Positions 1 through 12,465 of a stretch of 64,000 nt of DNA are shown in pieces. Source of the DNA: Xiphydria camelus (taxonomy: Eukaryota; Arthropoda; Insecta; Hymenoptera; Xiphydriidae); the NCBI GenBank assembly GCA_963678675.1, contig OY783192.1:10325953-10389952 (forward strand). Direction: 5' to 3'. Each line of letters begins with the position of its first letter. Position 1 is the stretch's first letter. The notes beneath the pieces were generated by a model. It made no database searches, was not told the origin of the DNA, and saw only the letters and a list, made by a program, of their open reading frames with translations. The translations under genes and the position numbers were made by a program.

Positions 1-1534
1 TTTGGTTATTACTTCCACCCTTTTTCGGGGTACTCTCTGAATTTTAGACATTTACACTTTGACTTGAGTTTTTTCTCATGAGAGTAGCTTAATGTTTGGT
101 TCATGATTCTTGTACATTTTTTCTATGACAGATAAATTGCATCTGTTTTGTAACGTAGGGTATGCAATTGAATCGATTTTATTTAACCATATTATTATAC
201 TCTCTCTCTCTTGTAGGGTGTAATACCATTACACTTAACTTGAACCGAATCTGTGATTGAAAATCAAATTCAATTCTTTTGTTTGCAACAAGGCCGGCCT
301 TATATCCTTTGGATACAGATCCAAAACGGATTCGAATCTACTAATTCAATGGTTGATTCTGTTTCGGTTCTGTTTCGCCTCTGTGTTTGCTGAGTATTTT
401 GTATCATTTCAACAATTAAGTGATACGATGTGCGATACCTCTTCCGTACGCGTCTCCCATTATATTTTTTACTTCCACTAGGTATTTCAGGGATTTTTTA
501 TAAAAAAATGCCAGGTAACGATTTCGTTAGAGCCAATCATACAGCATCCTTAAATTAGATACCAATATAGAGTATAGTTTAGAGTTCACTACGGCATACC
601 ACCTATGCCAAGCTTCCTCGAATACACCCTGTATGTATAAGTATTCATATTGCCATACTTCACAATGTTAGGTACTTTATTACAAAGTATGGGTATATAA
701 TATTCACCTTGAAATGTTACATTTATGTAACTTTCATTTTTAAATAGCAATAGAATCACGATGCTGGTAAATTGCTAATAAAATGGAAAATGGATTTCCT
801 AATAACACGCTGCTATTATGATGCATCCTCAATGTTTTGTAGATATTTTGAGGTATTACCTAATTTGATAATTAATAATTGAAGAAAAAAATTCATTATA
901 TAATATGATTCAAGGGAAAAAATTTAAAATTTTAAAATTAATAGAATTAAAATTGATATTTTGAATTATTATTTAATTTTGTCAAACGAATAGTAATGAA
1001 CTAACACAAAATGGGAAAAAATCAAGATAAAATATGATACATTTCTCGCAAGGAGTAAATTAATTAGTTGTACGTTATTTTCAGAAATATATACGGGTGA
1101 CATGGCTGTAAATATCCAGCAAATTACCATACGTGCAAATCTTATTCAAAATATTTTGCTATTTGGGATTTCGTTAAACTGTGCTAAACTGTGACAGTAG
1201 GTACATGTGTTCTTTATTATAACAATTCACAATATTAGGTACATGGAGACAAAAATACAGCGGCCATTCCTGAAATTCTAGTAACGATTTCTAAGATTTC
1301 TATTAGTCAATCAACATATTTTTCGTAGCAATTCTTATGGAGGTTAAATACTCAAGTGGCCATAGTAGTGATCGGCAGACTGGCCTGTGCATATTTCGCG
1401 TGGGCCTAGTAATAGTTGGTAGACAGCGGTGGTCAGCATTAGTGAGAAATACGTAAATTAATCGTTGTAGATTACCTTAACATTCATTTTTAGACAGAAG
1501 AAAAATCTATCGGTCATATTATAAATCCACCTCG
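1..1534. other. AT-rich DNA without recognisable gene
   Basis: I see no supported gene or complete transposon. Short open frames (for example 257-481) have no recognisable domain and lie in AT-rich sequence. Near 620 the text reads like the outward end of a TA-flanked element (ACACCCTGTA), resembling the TACAGGGTG termini seen later in the window, but no partner end was found. Confidence 0.5.
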
Positions 1535-1800
1535 AATCGCTCTACCCTGGTAAGAATAAATAATCGATAGAAAACCATAGAAACTGATACGATTTTAACA
1601 GGTTTCTATCGTTATCTACCTGCTTTATCGTTTCAGTTTAAAGAATACGATAGAATTTCTATCGTATCTTATCGTTTTCTATATAAACTGTCTTCTCTAT
1701 CATTTTAAAATGATACAAATTCTATAAGTTCCTGTCGTATCTTACCGACTCTACCTTATCATATCGTATTCACTAACACATATCTATCGTCTCGTATATG
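1535..1800. repeat. TATCG/CGATA-rich interspersed repeat (copy 1)
   Basis: The stretch is built of irregularly spaced CGATAGAAA / TTTCTATCG words and starts beside CTACCCTGGTA. A second block at about 52545-52850 has the same GATAG-rich texture and ends in the inverse, TACCAGGGTAA. The two look like opposite-orientation copies of one dispersed repeat with a shared terminus. No coding capacity is visible. Confidence 0.5.
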
Positions 1801-2049
1801 TTCATTTTCTTATGTATTTTTATTGTAAATTTACGATTCTAATTGAATTATGTTTTATCGGATATTTATCTTTTCGTTTCCTACCCAACAATCACGATAG
1901 AGAATGTATTGGTCCATGTCTATTTTTTCCATACAAATTAGTAGATAAGCCCTGCTGGAAAAAAGGCGTAAACGACGGTAGAAAACTATTCAGCTCCTTT
2001 CCAGGAATAATTAGTTTTTCTATATGTTCTACGTAATACGAAAGTTATG

Positions 2050-2166
2050 TAATTATCAACGCGAATACAATAAGCCATCAAAAATTCGATTCGCATATCC
2101 GGAAGTCCGAGATATCCAGGGTTGAATTTCCACCCATTTGCGCCTATTGCATGCAATCCGATGTAT
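2050..2166 (+). repeat. Dispersed repeat, inverse copy at 21040-21156
   Basis: The reverse complement of about 21040-21156 matches this stretch with scattered substitutions. The shared core includes GATATCCAGGGTTGAA and GCATGCAATCCGATGTA. No reading frame is conserved between the copies, so I call it a non-coding dispersed repeat. Confidence 0.65.
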
Positions 2167-2331
2167 TAAGAGGTTGCATTGAGAACCGCTGTTATCAGGT
2201 AGATGACTAACTATTTATGTTGTACGCAGAGACTAATACTTTTTGTATCACTTTAAATTATGGACATTTGTTATTAAGTTTCAGTCATTAAACTGCCCCA
2301 TTTTTGTTTAATATAAGTCTATGTCTATAAT

Positions 2332-2563
2332 AAAAAAACACAAAACGTGTGGCCGCCACGTGCGGAAGAAGTGAAACTTCGATACCAGTTTCTCTGCATT
2401 TGATTTCGGTGGTATTAGTTTCAATTGGCTCTACGAAGAAGCATTGTAAAAGACTTGTATAGAGCCAATTGAAACTAATACCATTGAAGTCAAATGCAGA
2501 GAAACTGGTATCGAAGTTTCACTTCTTCCGCGCGTGGCGGCTACACGTTTTGTGTTTTTTTTT
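2332..2563. mobile_element. Hairpin MITE-like element
   Basis: Two arms of about 100 bp (2332-2433 and 2460-2563) are inverted copies with few mismatches, separated by about 26 bp. Each arm carries GAAGTGAAACTTC, a motif that recurs through the window. The structure fits a non-autonomous foldback/MITE. I could not find a clear target duplication. Confidence 0.7.
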
Positions 2564-2692
2564 TGTTGAATTCAATATGAATTGTTTTATGGGCATAAAA
2601 TGTAGTGTAAGGAATATCATATTCACGGGATGTATTTTCACCGATATTGGATCCTCCAGGAACTTGAAAATCTGTTACATTCTACAGGGGGT

Positions 2693-2893
2693 TTAGGACT
2701 GGTGTTGATCTGCATTAGCAGATATAGCAATATTTGATTGTGTTAATTTAATTCTCTCACTCCATTTTCGACTTCGTTCTGCATCAGTTTTAGCTAGTGC
2801 CTTCGTCATTGCTTTCTTTACATGTTGTCTGTCGCGAAACTCTTTTGCCCGTTGTTTTTCTGTTTTTGCCATAATAATTTTAATATAACACAC
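2693..2893 (-). CDS. Small basic ORF, function unknown
   Basis: A 66-residue frame rich in Lys, Arg and Glu, including the run AERSRKWSERIKL. Short arginine-rich blocks of this kind occur in insect repeat-associated proteins, but I cannot name a family. A second methionine eight residues in could be the real start. The 3' neighbour is a tandem duplication, which suggests repeat origin. It may simply be a chance frame. Confidence 0.25.
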   Translation of the reverse strand: MCYIKIIMAKTEKQRAKEFRDRQHVKKAMTKALAKTDAERSRKWSERIKLTQSNIAISANADQHQS

Positions 2894-3070
2894 ACGCGAA
2901 AAGAATGTTCAGTGTTCATTGACGTTAACGAAATTGAAAGTTTATTTTACACGTTGCCTGTCACTGTACTCTTTTGACCGTTCTGTTGTTTTTTTGCAAC
3001 AATAATTATAAATTAACACACACACACACACACACACACACGAAAGAATGTACAGTAATGCACGGTGGTT
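2818..3070 (+). repeat. Imperfect tandem duplication with (CA)n microsatellite
   Basis: Two diverged copies of about 125 bp follow one another, each containing TTGYCTGTC, CTCTTTTG and an AACACACAC run. In the second copy the run has expanded to a pure (CA)n tract at about 3016-3041. The first copy overlaps the start of the small minus-strand ORF. Confidence 0.6.
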
Positions 3071-3717
3071 ACTCGAGAAAGGTCACGACTCCGATCGCAG
3101 ACTACACGAGCTCCGTATGGCCGGCCATTCGACGCGGTAAAATCCGGAAAACTGAAAATGCGATAAACGAAATCCAAACAACTCACAAGTAACTCTGCGC
3201 CCTCTAGTCTGGCTTCTCATATCATCTTACGGATATGCACAAAAAAGGATCCTAAACGCTAGACTTATGGTGAGACTAAACAGTCCTCTTAGTGGAGGTG
3301 CGACACTGCGTCGCCTCATAATGTGAACAATAGCTTTCTTCGCCCGAAGAAACCCTCTGGAATGACACAAACCAGACCCCCTCTGCACAGTCTAAACAGC
3401 GATTGATTTTTGCGTCATTTATTCTTCAGTTTCAAGTTAATAACTATAACATGTGCGATCAAGAGTAGATCTCCTCGAGGTCGTAAATCCCGAAGGCACT
3501 ACTGCCTGACACGAATACTGACCGAAAACTTGGACTGATGGATTTAAACCGTATCGGTTAGTTGAAATGATTTAACACTGCACTCACAATATTACTGGTG
3601 ATTATATTGGATTCAAAGAGATACAGTAATTCCGTGTGTAGCCGTGGTTTACAATTAGATACACTGCGAGGTTGTTTTGAGGGAAATGTGTGGGACTGCG
3701 AACGCATTCGTAACCCC
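3071..3717. other. No recognisable feature
   Basis: Unique-looking sequence of mixed composition between the tandem duplication and the large foldback. The only sizeable frame (3602-3835, minus) runs into the foldback arm and has no recognisable motif. Confidence 0.4.
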
Positions 3718-4306
3718 CACCCGGGTCGAATATTTTGACCTGGTAAGCCCTGCTAAGAATGAACGTTTGCAGGTCTAAAAGGAATGAACCAGGTCTTAGG
3801 GAAATGTAGAAAGTAAACCTTGCTTGTCCTTTCATAGCCTATAGTTACGGTGAATATCAGATGCAAACAGGTCTAACACGGACTTTTCACAGTAGACCTG
3901 GGAAAGCCGTTATTATCCTATCGCAGGTACTAACCAGGTCTAAGATGGCCTTCTGAATTTTGTTTCCCCCACTCTTTTCCCCTTCCTCCCATGTATACCG
4001 CATGTCCCATAAGAAACGCAACAACCGACATTTACCTTCGGCAATACAGTGCGGTGGAAAAAGTTGGAAACACCCCCAATTTATGGTGTTTCGACATGTT
4101 ACGGAAATTTTTCGGACAATCCATTTGTTTTATCGTTTTCAGCGTCCCAAAAAACCTCTATGTGCAAAAATATAGAAAAATGCAAAAGAATTTCACTTCG
4201 CTAAAAGCAAAAAATGGAATTTAAACCGGTGCAAAAAGTTGGAAACACTTGACAATTCAACGTTTTATTAAACAAAAACATTTACTTTGTGCAACAAGAT
4301 AATAAA

Positions 4307-4885
4307 TTAATAATTAATTGGGCCTCCGTCGGCTTTTAGAAGGTCAATCATTCGCTTCTTCATTGAATCCACTAACTTCAGCAGGATGTCGACCTTCAAC
4401 GTCCGCCATACCTTCGTAATGGCAGCTTTCAGCTCCGCCACGAATGCGTACTGCTTGTTGTTGGCGTAGAGACGACGCACCATGATCACCCAGATGTTCT
4501 CCATGGGATTGTAGTCAGGAAAACGAGCTGGCCATTCTAGCAGATTAATGCGATCCCATTTAAACCACACCTTCGTGGCGTTGCTGCGGTGAATTGGTGC
4601 ATTGTCCTGCTGAAATGTGAGGTTCAATCGACGAAAGCGACTGAGGTAGGGAATCAGATGCACTTGTAAGACGTCTATGTATTCGGCGCTGTCCATTCGA
4701 GCGGACGTGAACGCCAGGTGAACGGTGCCAAGCGCAGAAAATGCCGTCCATGCCATGACGGTACCCCCGCCGAAATTGCGCTTCGAGAAGTAGCGCTGCT
4801 CCTTGCGCAAGTCACGCCAATAATACGCAAATCCATCTGGCCCGTCTAGATTGAATTTCTTCTCGTCGCTAAACACGACCTGCAA
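4307..4885 (-). pseudogene. Tc1-like transposase, C-terminal fragment (left copy)
   Basis: A 192-residue frame covering the catalytic region of a Tc1/IS630-type DDE transposase. FSDEKKFNLDG holds the first Asp, QQDNAPIH the second Asp and NPMENIW the Glu about 34 residues later. The DNA-binding paired-type helix-turn-helix half is missing and the frame begins within the catalytic domain, so it cannot encode a complete enzyme (the family is usually about 340 residues). The stop lies close to the terminal inverted repeat, as in normal elements. Confidence 0.85.
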
Positions 4886-4918
4886 ACGAAATTATCATGA
4901 AAACAATAAAAAAAACAA

Positions 4919-5448
4919 GATGGATTTGCGCATTATTGGCGTGACTTGCGCAAGGAGTAGCGCTACTTCTCGAAGCACAATTTCGGCAGGGGTACCATTA
5001 TGACGTGGGCGGCATTTTCTGCGCTTGGCACCGTTCAACTGGCATTCACGTCCGCTCGAATGGGCAGTGCCAAATACATAGACGTCTTCAAGTGCATCTG
5101 ATTCCCTACCTCAGGCGCTTTCGTCGATTGAACCTCACATTTCAGCAGGACAATGCACCAATTCACCGCAGCAACGCCACGAAGGCGTGGTTTGAACGGC
5201 ATCGCATTAATCTGCTAGAATGGCCAGCTCGTTCTCCCAACTGCAATCCCATGGAGAACATCTGGGCGATCATGGTGCGTCGTCTCTACGCCAACAACAA
5301 GCAGTACGCAACCGTGGCGGAGCTGAAAGCTGCCATTACGAAGGTATGGCGGACATTGCAGGTCGACATCCTGCTGAAGTTAGTGGATTCAATGAAGAAG
5401 CGAATGATTGACCTGCTAAAAGCCGACGGAGGCCCAATTCATTATTAA
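4919..5448 (+). pseudogene. Tc1-like transposase, C-terminal fragment (right copy)
   Basis: Homologous to the left copy but inverted. From about 4919 the DNA matches the reverse complement of the left copy. A one-base deletion near 5088 (CTTCAAGTG against CTTACAAGTG) breaks the frame, leaving the open part 5005-5448. QQDNAPIH and NPMENIW are kept, while the first catalytic Asp motif is lost. Substitutions against the left copy show that the inverted duplication is not very recent. Confidence 0.85.
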
Positions 5449-6893
5449 TTTATTATCTTGTTGCACAAAGCAAATGTTTATGTTTCATAAAACGTTGAAT
5501 TGTCAAGTGTTTCTAACTTTTTGCACCCGTCTAAATTCCGTTTTTTGCTGTTAGCGAAGTGAAATGCTTTTGCATTTTTCTACATTTTTGCACGTAGAGG
5601 TTTTTTGGGACGCTGAAAACGATAAAACAAATGGATTGTCCGAAAAAATTCCATAACATGTCGAAACACCATAAATTGGGGGTGTTTCCAACTTTTTGCA
5701 CCGCAGTGTATTTGCCGACGGTGCATGAGTCGGTACATGTGCACCGTCGGTAAATACTGCCGAAGGTAAATGTCGCTTATTGCGCTTCTTATGGGACATA
5801 CGGTAAATAAATATGCAGTTATTTAATTTGTATTTAACACACTTAATGTCATAAACGTCACGTGTCGAAAAATCGTGTTCAAAAATTGTCTGTGGCGAAC
5901 GAAAATTACGCTCGCCATTTCGACCCGGAATCGGCCTATAGACTCGACAGTAAGGCTAGGCCGACTCCTGCCTTAGACGCCCTGTTGTCCTCTTATATAT
6001 AGTAATTTACCGCCGTTTTACTACCGAGAGCCGACAGTCGGGGGCCAGGAGCCGCGAGCCGAGGGCCGAGAGGGTCGGCGCTATCTGGCGTCAGGCCGCC
6101 AAAGCATGACGGGTCGCCACATGTCAAACTTTAATTAAACACAAACTATCACAAAATATTTAAACAAGATAACTGATTATTTTCTTTTTTACAAATACTT
6201 ATTGTTAAGGTTTAAAGAGTAGATAAATACCAAAAGTATTTAAAAATATGACACAGGCAAGTTCCCTATTAATTAATTATTATTTGAAAACCACTAAATG
6301 TATTAAATGACTTAATTTATGAAAATGGTAGTAAATTTTAAGTCAGATTTTTATTATATTCTTTTCGTTGAAAGAGACAGGGAAATGAGTTGAGAAAATA
6401 GGAACATCATATTCCTCACTCCTTCCCTTTCCCGCTATAATAATTTCTCTTTCAATGAAGAAAATTAAATTTTAATTTTATTTATCTATATTTTATTCAT
6501 TCACAAAAATGTGTATATTCTTATTTATTTATTTATTTATTTATCAACATTATAGAGAGAGGAATTAATAAAATTGCTAATACATTGCCCCCTCCCCTTT
6601 CCTTTCAATTCAAGGCTACCTATAAATAATTTTCCGTTCAGAATGTTTAATTGATTATCTATGAATTTTAAATTATACGAAAAAGAGGTAAACAGCACGT
6701 GCTAGGACATCGACTAGCTTGAAAGAATATATCCGACTTATTAAGGACAGTGAAGGCCATATTTACATATCAGGACAACTCAGGTGTGTGTTTTAGAGGA
6801 CAATCCCTTTACAGGTATTCTAAGACTCTACCAGGTCTACCCAGGTCTAAACAGACCTTAAAGTAGATCTATTCAGAATGGAACAGGTCAAAA

Positions 6894-7209
6894 TCTTCGA
6901 CTCGGGCATTCACCAAAACATACCGCCTCCCTCGCTGTTGCGACCGATGTACAGATGAGATCTGGATTACTGCGTTACTTAGGTTGCGGTAATAGTGAGC
7001 GGTAAAATGACGTAGAAGTCCCCTTTGCGACGCAACACATATTTTACGAGGTTGGCTCGCGAGGCCACCGCGCAAGGTATCCTCAAGACATTTTTGCCTC
7101 GGAATATGTAGACAAACGAACGGCGGTAGCTTCATGAGGCAAGGCGATCCAACGCGAGGTACATCTCGCACGGCGGTTTCGCGCTCCAGCCTCGCAAAGT
7201 TGACACATC
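6894..7209. other. Spacer (loop) of the large foldback
   Basis: The only part of the foldback with no inverted partner. It is less AT-rich than the arms. A 122-residue minus-strand frame spans it and reads a few residues into both arms, but has no recognisable motif and may be chance. Confidence 0.55.
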
Positions 7210-7347
7210 CCGAGTCGAAGATTTTGACCAGTTCCATTCTGAATAGACCTGCTTTAAGGTCTGTTTAGACCTGGGTAGACCTGGTAGAGTCTTAGAATAC
7301 CTGTAAAGGGATTTTCCTCTAAAACACCCGAGTTGTCCTGATATGTA

Positions 7348-7929
7348 CGAGGGTGGTTCAAATATAAACCGGAATTTTTGAATAAACGCGCGAAAAATTT
7401 AGTGTCGTAAAAGTGGCTGCACTCCAGTGGTGGATGTTAGACTGATCTGTTACGAAGCGTAGAGAACAGCCGGGACCGCATAACCTCGCTTTTTAGTGTA
7501 GTTATAGTCATGAGCGAGAAGGACGTACCAGTGTCTGTTGCGTAACTCATCATTATTCGTTTTTTGGTGAAAGATAATGTAAAATCCGCGGAAATTTATC
7601 GAAAATGACTCGAGCAGTTCGGGGATGAGTGCCTCTCCAAGACTCAAGTGTATGAATGGTGTTCCGCTTTCCGAAAAGGCCGAGAAGTGGTGGCACTTGG
7701 CGGACTGCGATCGAAAGCAATGCGGAGGTAGAATCCTTCGGGCGCGAATGGTTACGTGACAAGCCGAGAGATTTTTACGAAAAAGGCATCCGAAAGCTTC
7801 CGGAGAGGTGGCAAAAGTGTGTAGAGTGTGACGGAGACTATCTAGAAAAACTGTAAAAAGTGTCAGCTCTGTAACTTGATAATAAAATTTTTTATAGCCA
7901 AATTCCGGTTTATATTTGAACCACCCTCG
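7348..7929 (+). mobile_element. Internally deleted mariner element
   Basis: Terminal inverted repeats of about 30 bp (start CGAGGGTGGTTC, inverse at the end) flanked by TA duplications at 7346-7347 and 7930-7931. The matching stretch of the other foldback arm (6750-6790) gives the empty site, so the 582-bp insertion is exact. The inside keeps the transposase N-terminal region (about 7530-7690, readable as SKTQVYEWCSAFRKGRE across frame breaks) joined to its C-terminal end (about 7750-7856, RDFYEKGIRKLPERWQKC). The catalytic middle is gone. Confidence 0.88.
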
Positions 7930-7954
7930 TAAATATGGCCTTCACTGTCCTTAA

Positions 7955-10696
7955 GGGGCCCGAACACTGTAAAATTTTCGAAAAATCGATTTTTTTTTTA
8001 TTTGCTAAATCAATAGCTTAGACATCGAAGAACATGTATGTAAAGTTTCAAACAAAAATTCGAACTCTAAGTATTTCAAAAGAGCGCCAGACGCTGACGT
8101 GTCGGCTGAGCATATTTGGCGTTTCGGAGCACTGTGCGCGTATGGTAAATTCTCCTGTTTGCTTTGCTTATTCTAGCTCAAAAAAAAAATCATAGATGGC
8201 AGCATGATTGCAGAAGTATATACACACATATACTTGTGTATACATGTATACATTACGGTAAACATAACCTTAAATTTAGTGAAAACAACGTGCTCTTGTT
8301 TTGTTGTCGAAATTTCTTATTCTCGTGTTTTTCAAAGTTAAATTCTTGTGTTTATTTTTGAATAATGGATAGAAGAAATAAAAGACACTGTGCTGGTAAG
8401 CCGACAAACAGAAGTGATAGAAAAAAACAAAGAGTTGGTCCAGAAAATAGATATGTTGCAGAGAAAGTGACGGTGAATACTAGTACATCTGAGCAGAAGC
8501 TCAATACTTCTTTTGAGGATTCTGACGTGTCGATCGATCCAAGTGTTTCTTATAGAGTCATCAATTTTTTATCTATTTTTTCAAAGCTAAGCCAAGTAGT
8601 AAAATGTAAAACATGTGGAGGAGACGTGGAGTTCTCTGAAACTGCGAGCAGAGGATTGGGTTTCAATTTAATAATGACGTGTAAAAAGTGTAATCCAACG
8701 AAAATCCCTTCTTGCCCTAACATAAAAAACGCTTTCGAAGTCAATCGTAGATTTGTTTTTGCCATGAGGATGCTTGGAGTCTCTCAAGCCGGAGCCGAAA
8801 AATTTTGCGCCTTCATGGACCTTCCTCGGCCTCTCTTTCCGAAAACGTATGCTGAATTGACCGAAATCGTTAGAAACGCTACAGAAAAGGTAAAAGATAT
8901 GTCAATCAAGAGTGCAGGTGATGAAGAAAAACGGTTAACGTTGGAGAAAAATACAGATTTCGTCGGATTGACCGTCTCAGGCGATGGCAGTTGGCGGAAA
9001 CGTGGTTTCAGTTCTTTACATGGCGTGGTTTCCCTAATCGGATATCGTAGTAACAAAGTGCTTGATTTTACGGTTAAATCCTCACATTGCCATGCATGCT
9101 CTTTGTGGAAAAATAAAAAAGGTACAGCTGAGTACGATTTATGGTACGAAGAGCACAAGGAATCGTGCGATGCGAATCACGTTGGTCCCTCTGGAAATAT
9201 GGAGCCGCACGCTATGGTTGAGATGTTTCAAAGGTCGGAACAATTGCATCAAGTAAAGTATGAGTGTTACGTCGGCGACGGCGATTCCAAGACATATAAT
9301 AAAGTCGTCGAGAATGTTCCTTATGATGTGACGAAAAAAGAATGCGTCAATCATGTATCCAAACGCATGGATACTCGATTGCGCAATTGCAAAAAAAACC
9401 ACTAAAGGTCTTGGAGGCAGGGGTAAGCTTACTGATAAGCTTATTAAGGATCTTACCCTTTATTACGGGTTAGCTATAAGGCGCAACAATGATTCTTTAG
9501 AGAATATGAAAAAAGCCATGTGGGCAACCTTTTTACATAAATCCTCGACCGATTCACATCCAAGGCACGAAAATTGCCCGGAAGGTCTGGCATCTTGGTG
9601 CCAATGGCAAAAGGCTCGCGCGCTCGGAAAACTGAAAGGTTTTAAACACGAATCTGCATTACCCCAAGACGTTCTGGATGCTATAAAGCCGATATATACC
9701 GATCTCAGTCGTGACGATCTTTTAAAACGATGCTTGGGTGCTTTCAATCAGAATAATAACGAAAGCTTCAACAACATTATCTGGAAATTCGCGCCGAAAT
9801 CAACGTTCAGTGGAGTAAGAACTGTACATATTGCAGCAAACATAGCTACTATTATATTTAATAATGGTCACATAGCACTTCTACGTGTGTTAGAATTCAT
9901 GGGAGTCCGTATCGGAATGAATCTTTACGATTACTGTCAAAAGATTGACAAAGAACGCATCAATTACGCGAATCGTCATACACGGGCAAACACGCGTGAA
10001 GGACGTTTGCATGCCCAGGAATTGCGCCAAAAACAAATGATGGATGCGGAAGAGCTGCTCTACGGCCCTGGGATTGCCGAGTAACAAAATAAATCACGTA
10101 AGACCTTTTTTACTACCTTTTTTAATTCGATTTGCCCCTTTCAAAACTTAAAACGCGATTATCTCGAAACCATGTTTTTTGACCGCGTTGACAGCATAAC
10201 TGGAAAAGTTTTTATCCGATCGACCTGATTCAAATTGCATTCTATTCGGGAATAGTGTCGCTTCTGCTCGACGTAGCCGTTTTTCGATATATGACAAACT
10301 TTTTTTTTTATAAATAATTTAGTGCAAAATTTTACGCGAAAAAAAAACTTTTTCTTCAAACAGCCGCCATTTTTTTTCTAATCAATATTTTTAAAATCCC
10401 CTACGTCAAACAGTAGCCAGTAATGTATATTTCAAGAATATTTTTTGTTTTTTGCTCTAGGAGGCTCCGTTTTGCTGATTTGCTGTCAACGCGACAAGGG
10501 TCATTTTAAAAAGGCGCCATTTTGGATCAGCTACAGAATACAAACATGGCCGCCAAAAAAAAAAAAAATTTTTTTTCGATAATCTAAACATTTATTAACA
10601 TATGTGTAAAGTTTCATGTAAATCGGAACGTCCGTTTTTTTTAATAAATAAAATAAAAATCATATGAAAAATCGCAGTTTACAGTGTTCGGGCCCC
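7955..10696 (+). mobile_element. Kolobok/Mutator-like DNA transposon, TTAA target
   Basis: Perfect ends GGGGCCCGAACACTGT and its inverse, flanked by TTAA at 7951-7954 and 10697-10700. The other foldback arm (near 6740) carries the single TTAA empty site. One transposase gene with a single frame break fills the centre, leaving about 0.4 kb and 0.6 kb AT-rich flanks. The TTAA target points to Kolobok or piggyBac. The protein is not piggyBac-like, so I favour Kolobok, whose transposases are often labelled Mutator-like in databases. Confidence 0.8.
8365..10084 (+). pseudogene. Mutator-like-domain (Kolobok-type) transposase, one frameshift
   Basis: Reading starts at 8365 and runs 346 residues, then continues in another frame from about 9398 to a stop at 10082-10084. 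The switch falls in an A8 run at 9391-9398, so a one-base indel is the simplest explanation; an assembly error or slippage cannot be excluded. Blocks typical of the family as I know it: a Cys pair region (CKTCGGDVEFSE, then TCKKC), SGDGSWRKRGFSSLHG with the first catalytic Asp, GDGDSKTYNKVV with the second, ECVNHVSKRMDTRLR, and a Trp/Cys block with SWCQWQKA. The C-terminus contains ANTREGRLHAQ. Apart from the frame break the protein looks complete, about 575 residues. Confidence 0.75.
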
Positions 10697-11050
10697 TTAA
10701 TAAGTCGGATATATTCTTTTAAGCTAGTCGATGTCCTAACACGTACTGTTTAGCTCTTTTTCGTATAATTTAAAATTCATAGATAATCAATTAAACATTC
10801 TGAACGGAAAATTATTTCTAGGTAGCCTTGAATTGAAAGGAAAGGAGAGGGGGCAATGTATTAGCAATTTCATTAATTCCTCTCTCTATAATGTTGATAA
10901 ATAAATAAATAAATAAGAATATACACATTTTTGTGAATGAATAAAATATAGATAAATAAAATTAAAATATAATTTTCTTCATTGAAAGAGGAATTATTAT
11001 AGCGGCAAAGGGAAGGAGTGAGGAATATGATGTTCCTATTTTCTCAACTC

Positions 11051-11515
<465 letters not shown>

Positions 11516-12080
11516 AACGAAAAGAATATAATAAAAATCTGACTTAAAATTTACTATCATTTTCATAAATTAAGTTATTTAATACATTTAATGGTTTTCA
11601 AATAATAATTAATTAACAGGGAACTTGCCTGTGTCAGATTTTTAAATACTTTTGGTATTTATCTACTCTTTAAACCTTAACAATAGGTATTTGTAAAAAA
11701 GAAAATGATCAATTATCTTGTTTAAATATTTTGTGATAGTTTGTGTTTAATTAAAGTTTGACATGTGGCGACCCGTCATGCTTTCGCGACCTGACGCCAG
11801 ATAGCGCCGACCCTCTCGGCCCTCGGCTCGCGGCTCCTGGCCCCCGGCTATCGGCTCTCTCGGTAGTAAAACGGCGGTAAATTACTATATAAGAGGACCA
11901 CAGGACGTCTAAGGCAAGAGTCGGCCTAGCCTTACTGTCGAGTCCATAGGCCGATTCCGGGTCGAAATGGCAAGCGTAATTTTCGTTCGCTACAGACAAT
12001 TTTTGAACACGATTTTTCGACACGTGACGTTTATGACACTAAGTGTGTTAAATACAAATTAAATAACTGCATATTTATTT

Positions 12081-12224
12081 ACCGTATGTTCCATAAGAAG
12101 CGCAACAAGCGACATTTACCTTCTGCAGTATTTACCGACGGTGCACATGTACCGACTCATGCACCGTCAGCAAATACTGCCGAAGGTAAATGTCGCTTGT
12201 TGCGTTTCTTATGGGACATGCGGT
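12081..12224. mobile_element. Hairpin MITE (ACCGTATGT ends), intact copy
   Basis: Starts ACCGTATGTTCCATAAG and ends with the inverse, with inner inverted blocks GTATTTACCGACGG and CGTCAGCAAATACTGC around a short loop. It is the uninterrupted counterpart of the split copy in the left arm, so it was present before the inverted duplication or moved with it. No coding capacity. Confidence 0.8.
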
Positions 12225-12465
12225 ATACGTGGGAGGAAGGGGAAAAGAGTGGGGGAAACAAAATTCAGAAGGCCATCTTAGACCTGGTTAGTACCTGCGA
12301 TACGCATCTGAAAATAAGTGACGCGCCGTCTGACGGTAGGCGAAAGAACTACAATTATTGACATCAATCTGTGTTTACAGTGTGTATTCTTTGCATTTAC
12401 GTCGTGTTTACGAGTGTTTTGTTAATATTTTTGAGATTTTCTTGTGTTTTAAACCTTTTTTAATT

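Larger units (their letters stand above)
4047..5708. mobile_element. Palindromic Tc1-like element (two inverted 3' halves)
   Basis: Ends read CAGTGCGGTG at 4047 and the inverse at 5708, flanked by TA (4045-4046 and 5709-5710), as expected for the Tc1/mariner superfamily. The inside is not one transposon. It is two copies of the 3' half of the same transposon arranged head to head, each with the C-terminal part of a transposase, with a centre near 4886-4919. The uninterrupted MITE at 12081-12224 shows the empty site. The 5' half of the transposon is absent from both copies. Confidence 0.85.
3997..5804. mobile_element. Hairpin MITE (ACCGYATGT ends), split by Tc1
   Basis: The halves 3997-4044 and 5711-5804 together form the same hairpin MITE found uninterrupted in the other arm at 12081-12224, and related to copies at 59863-59959 and 59976-60124. 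Ends read ACCGCATGTCCCATAAG and its inverse. A Tc1-like element sits in it at a duplicated TA. Confidence 0.75.

Noticed and set aside
6869..7237. 122-residue minus-strand frame across the foldback spacer
   Set aside because: No recognisable motif, and both ends lie in the inverted arms. I keep the region only as a spacer.
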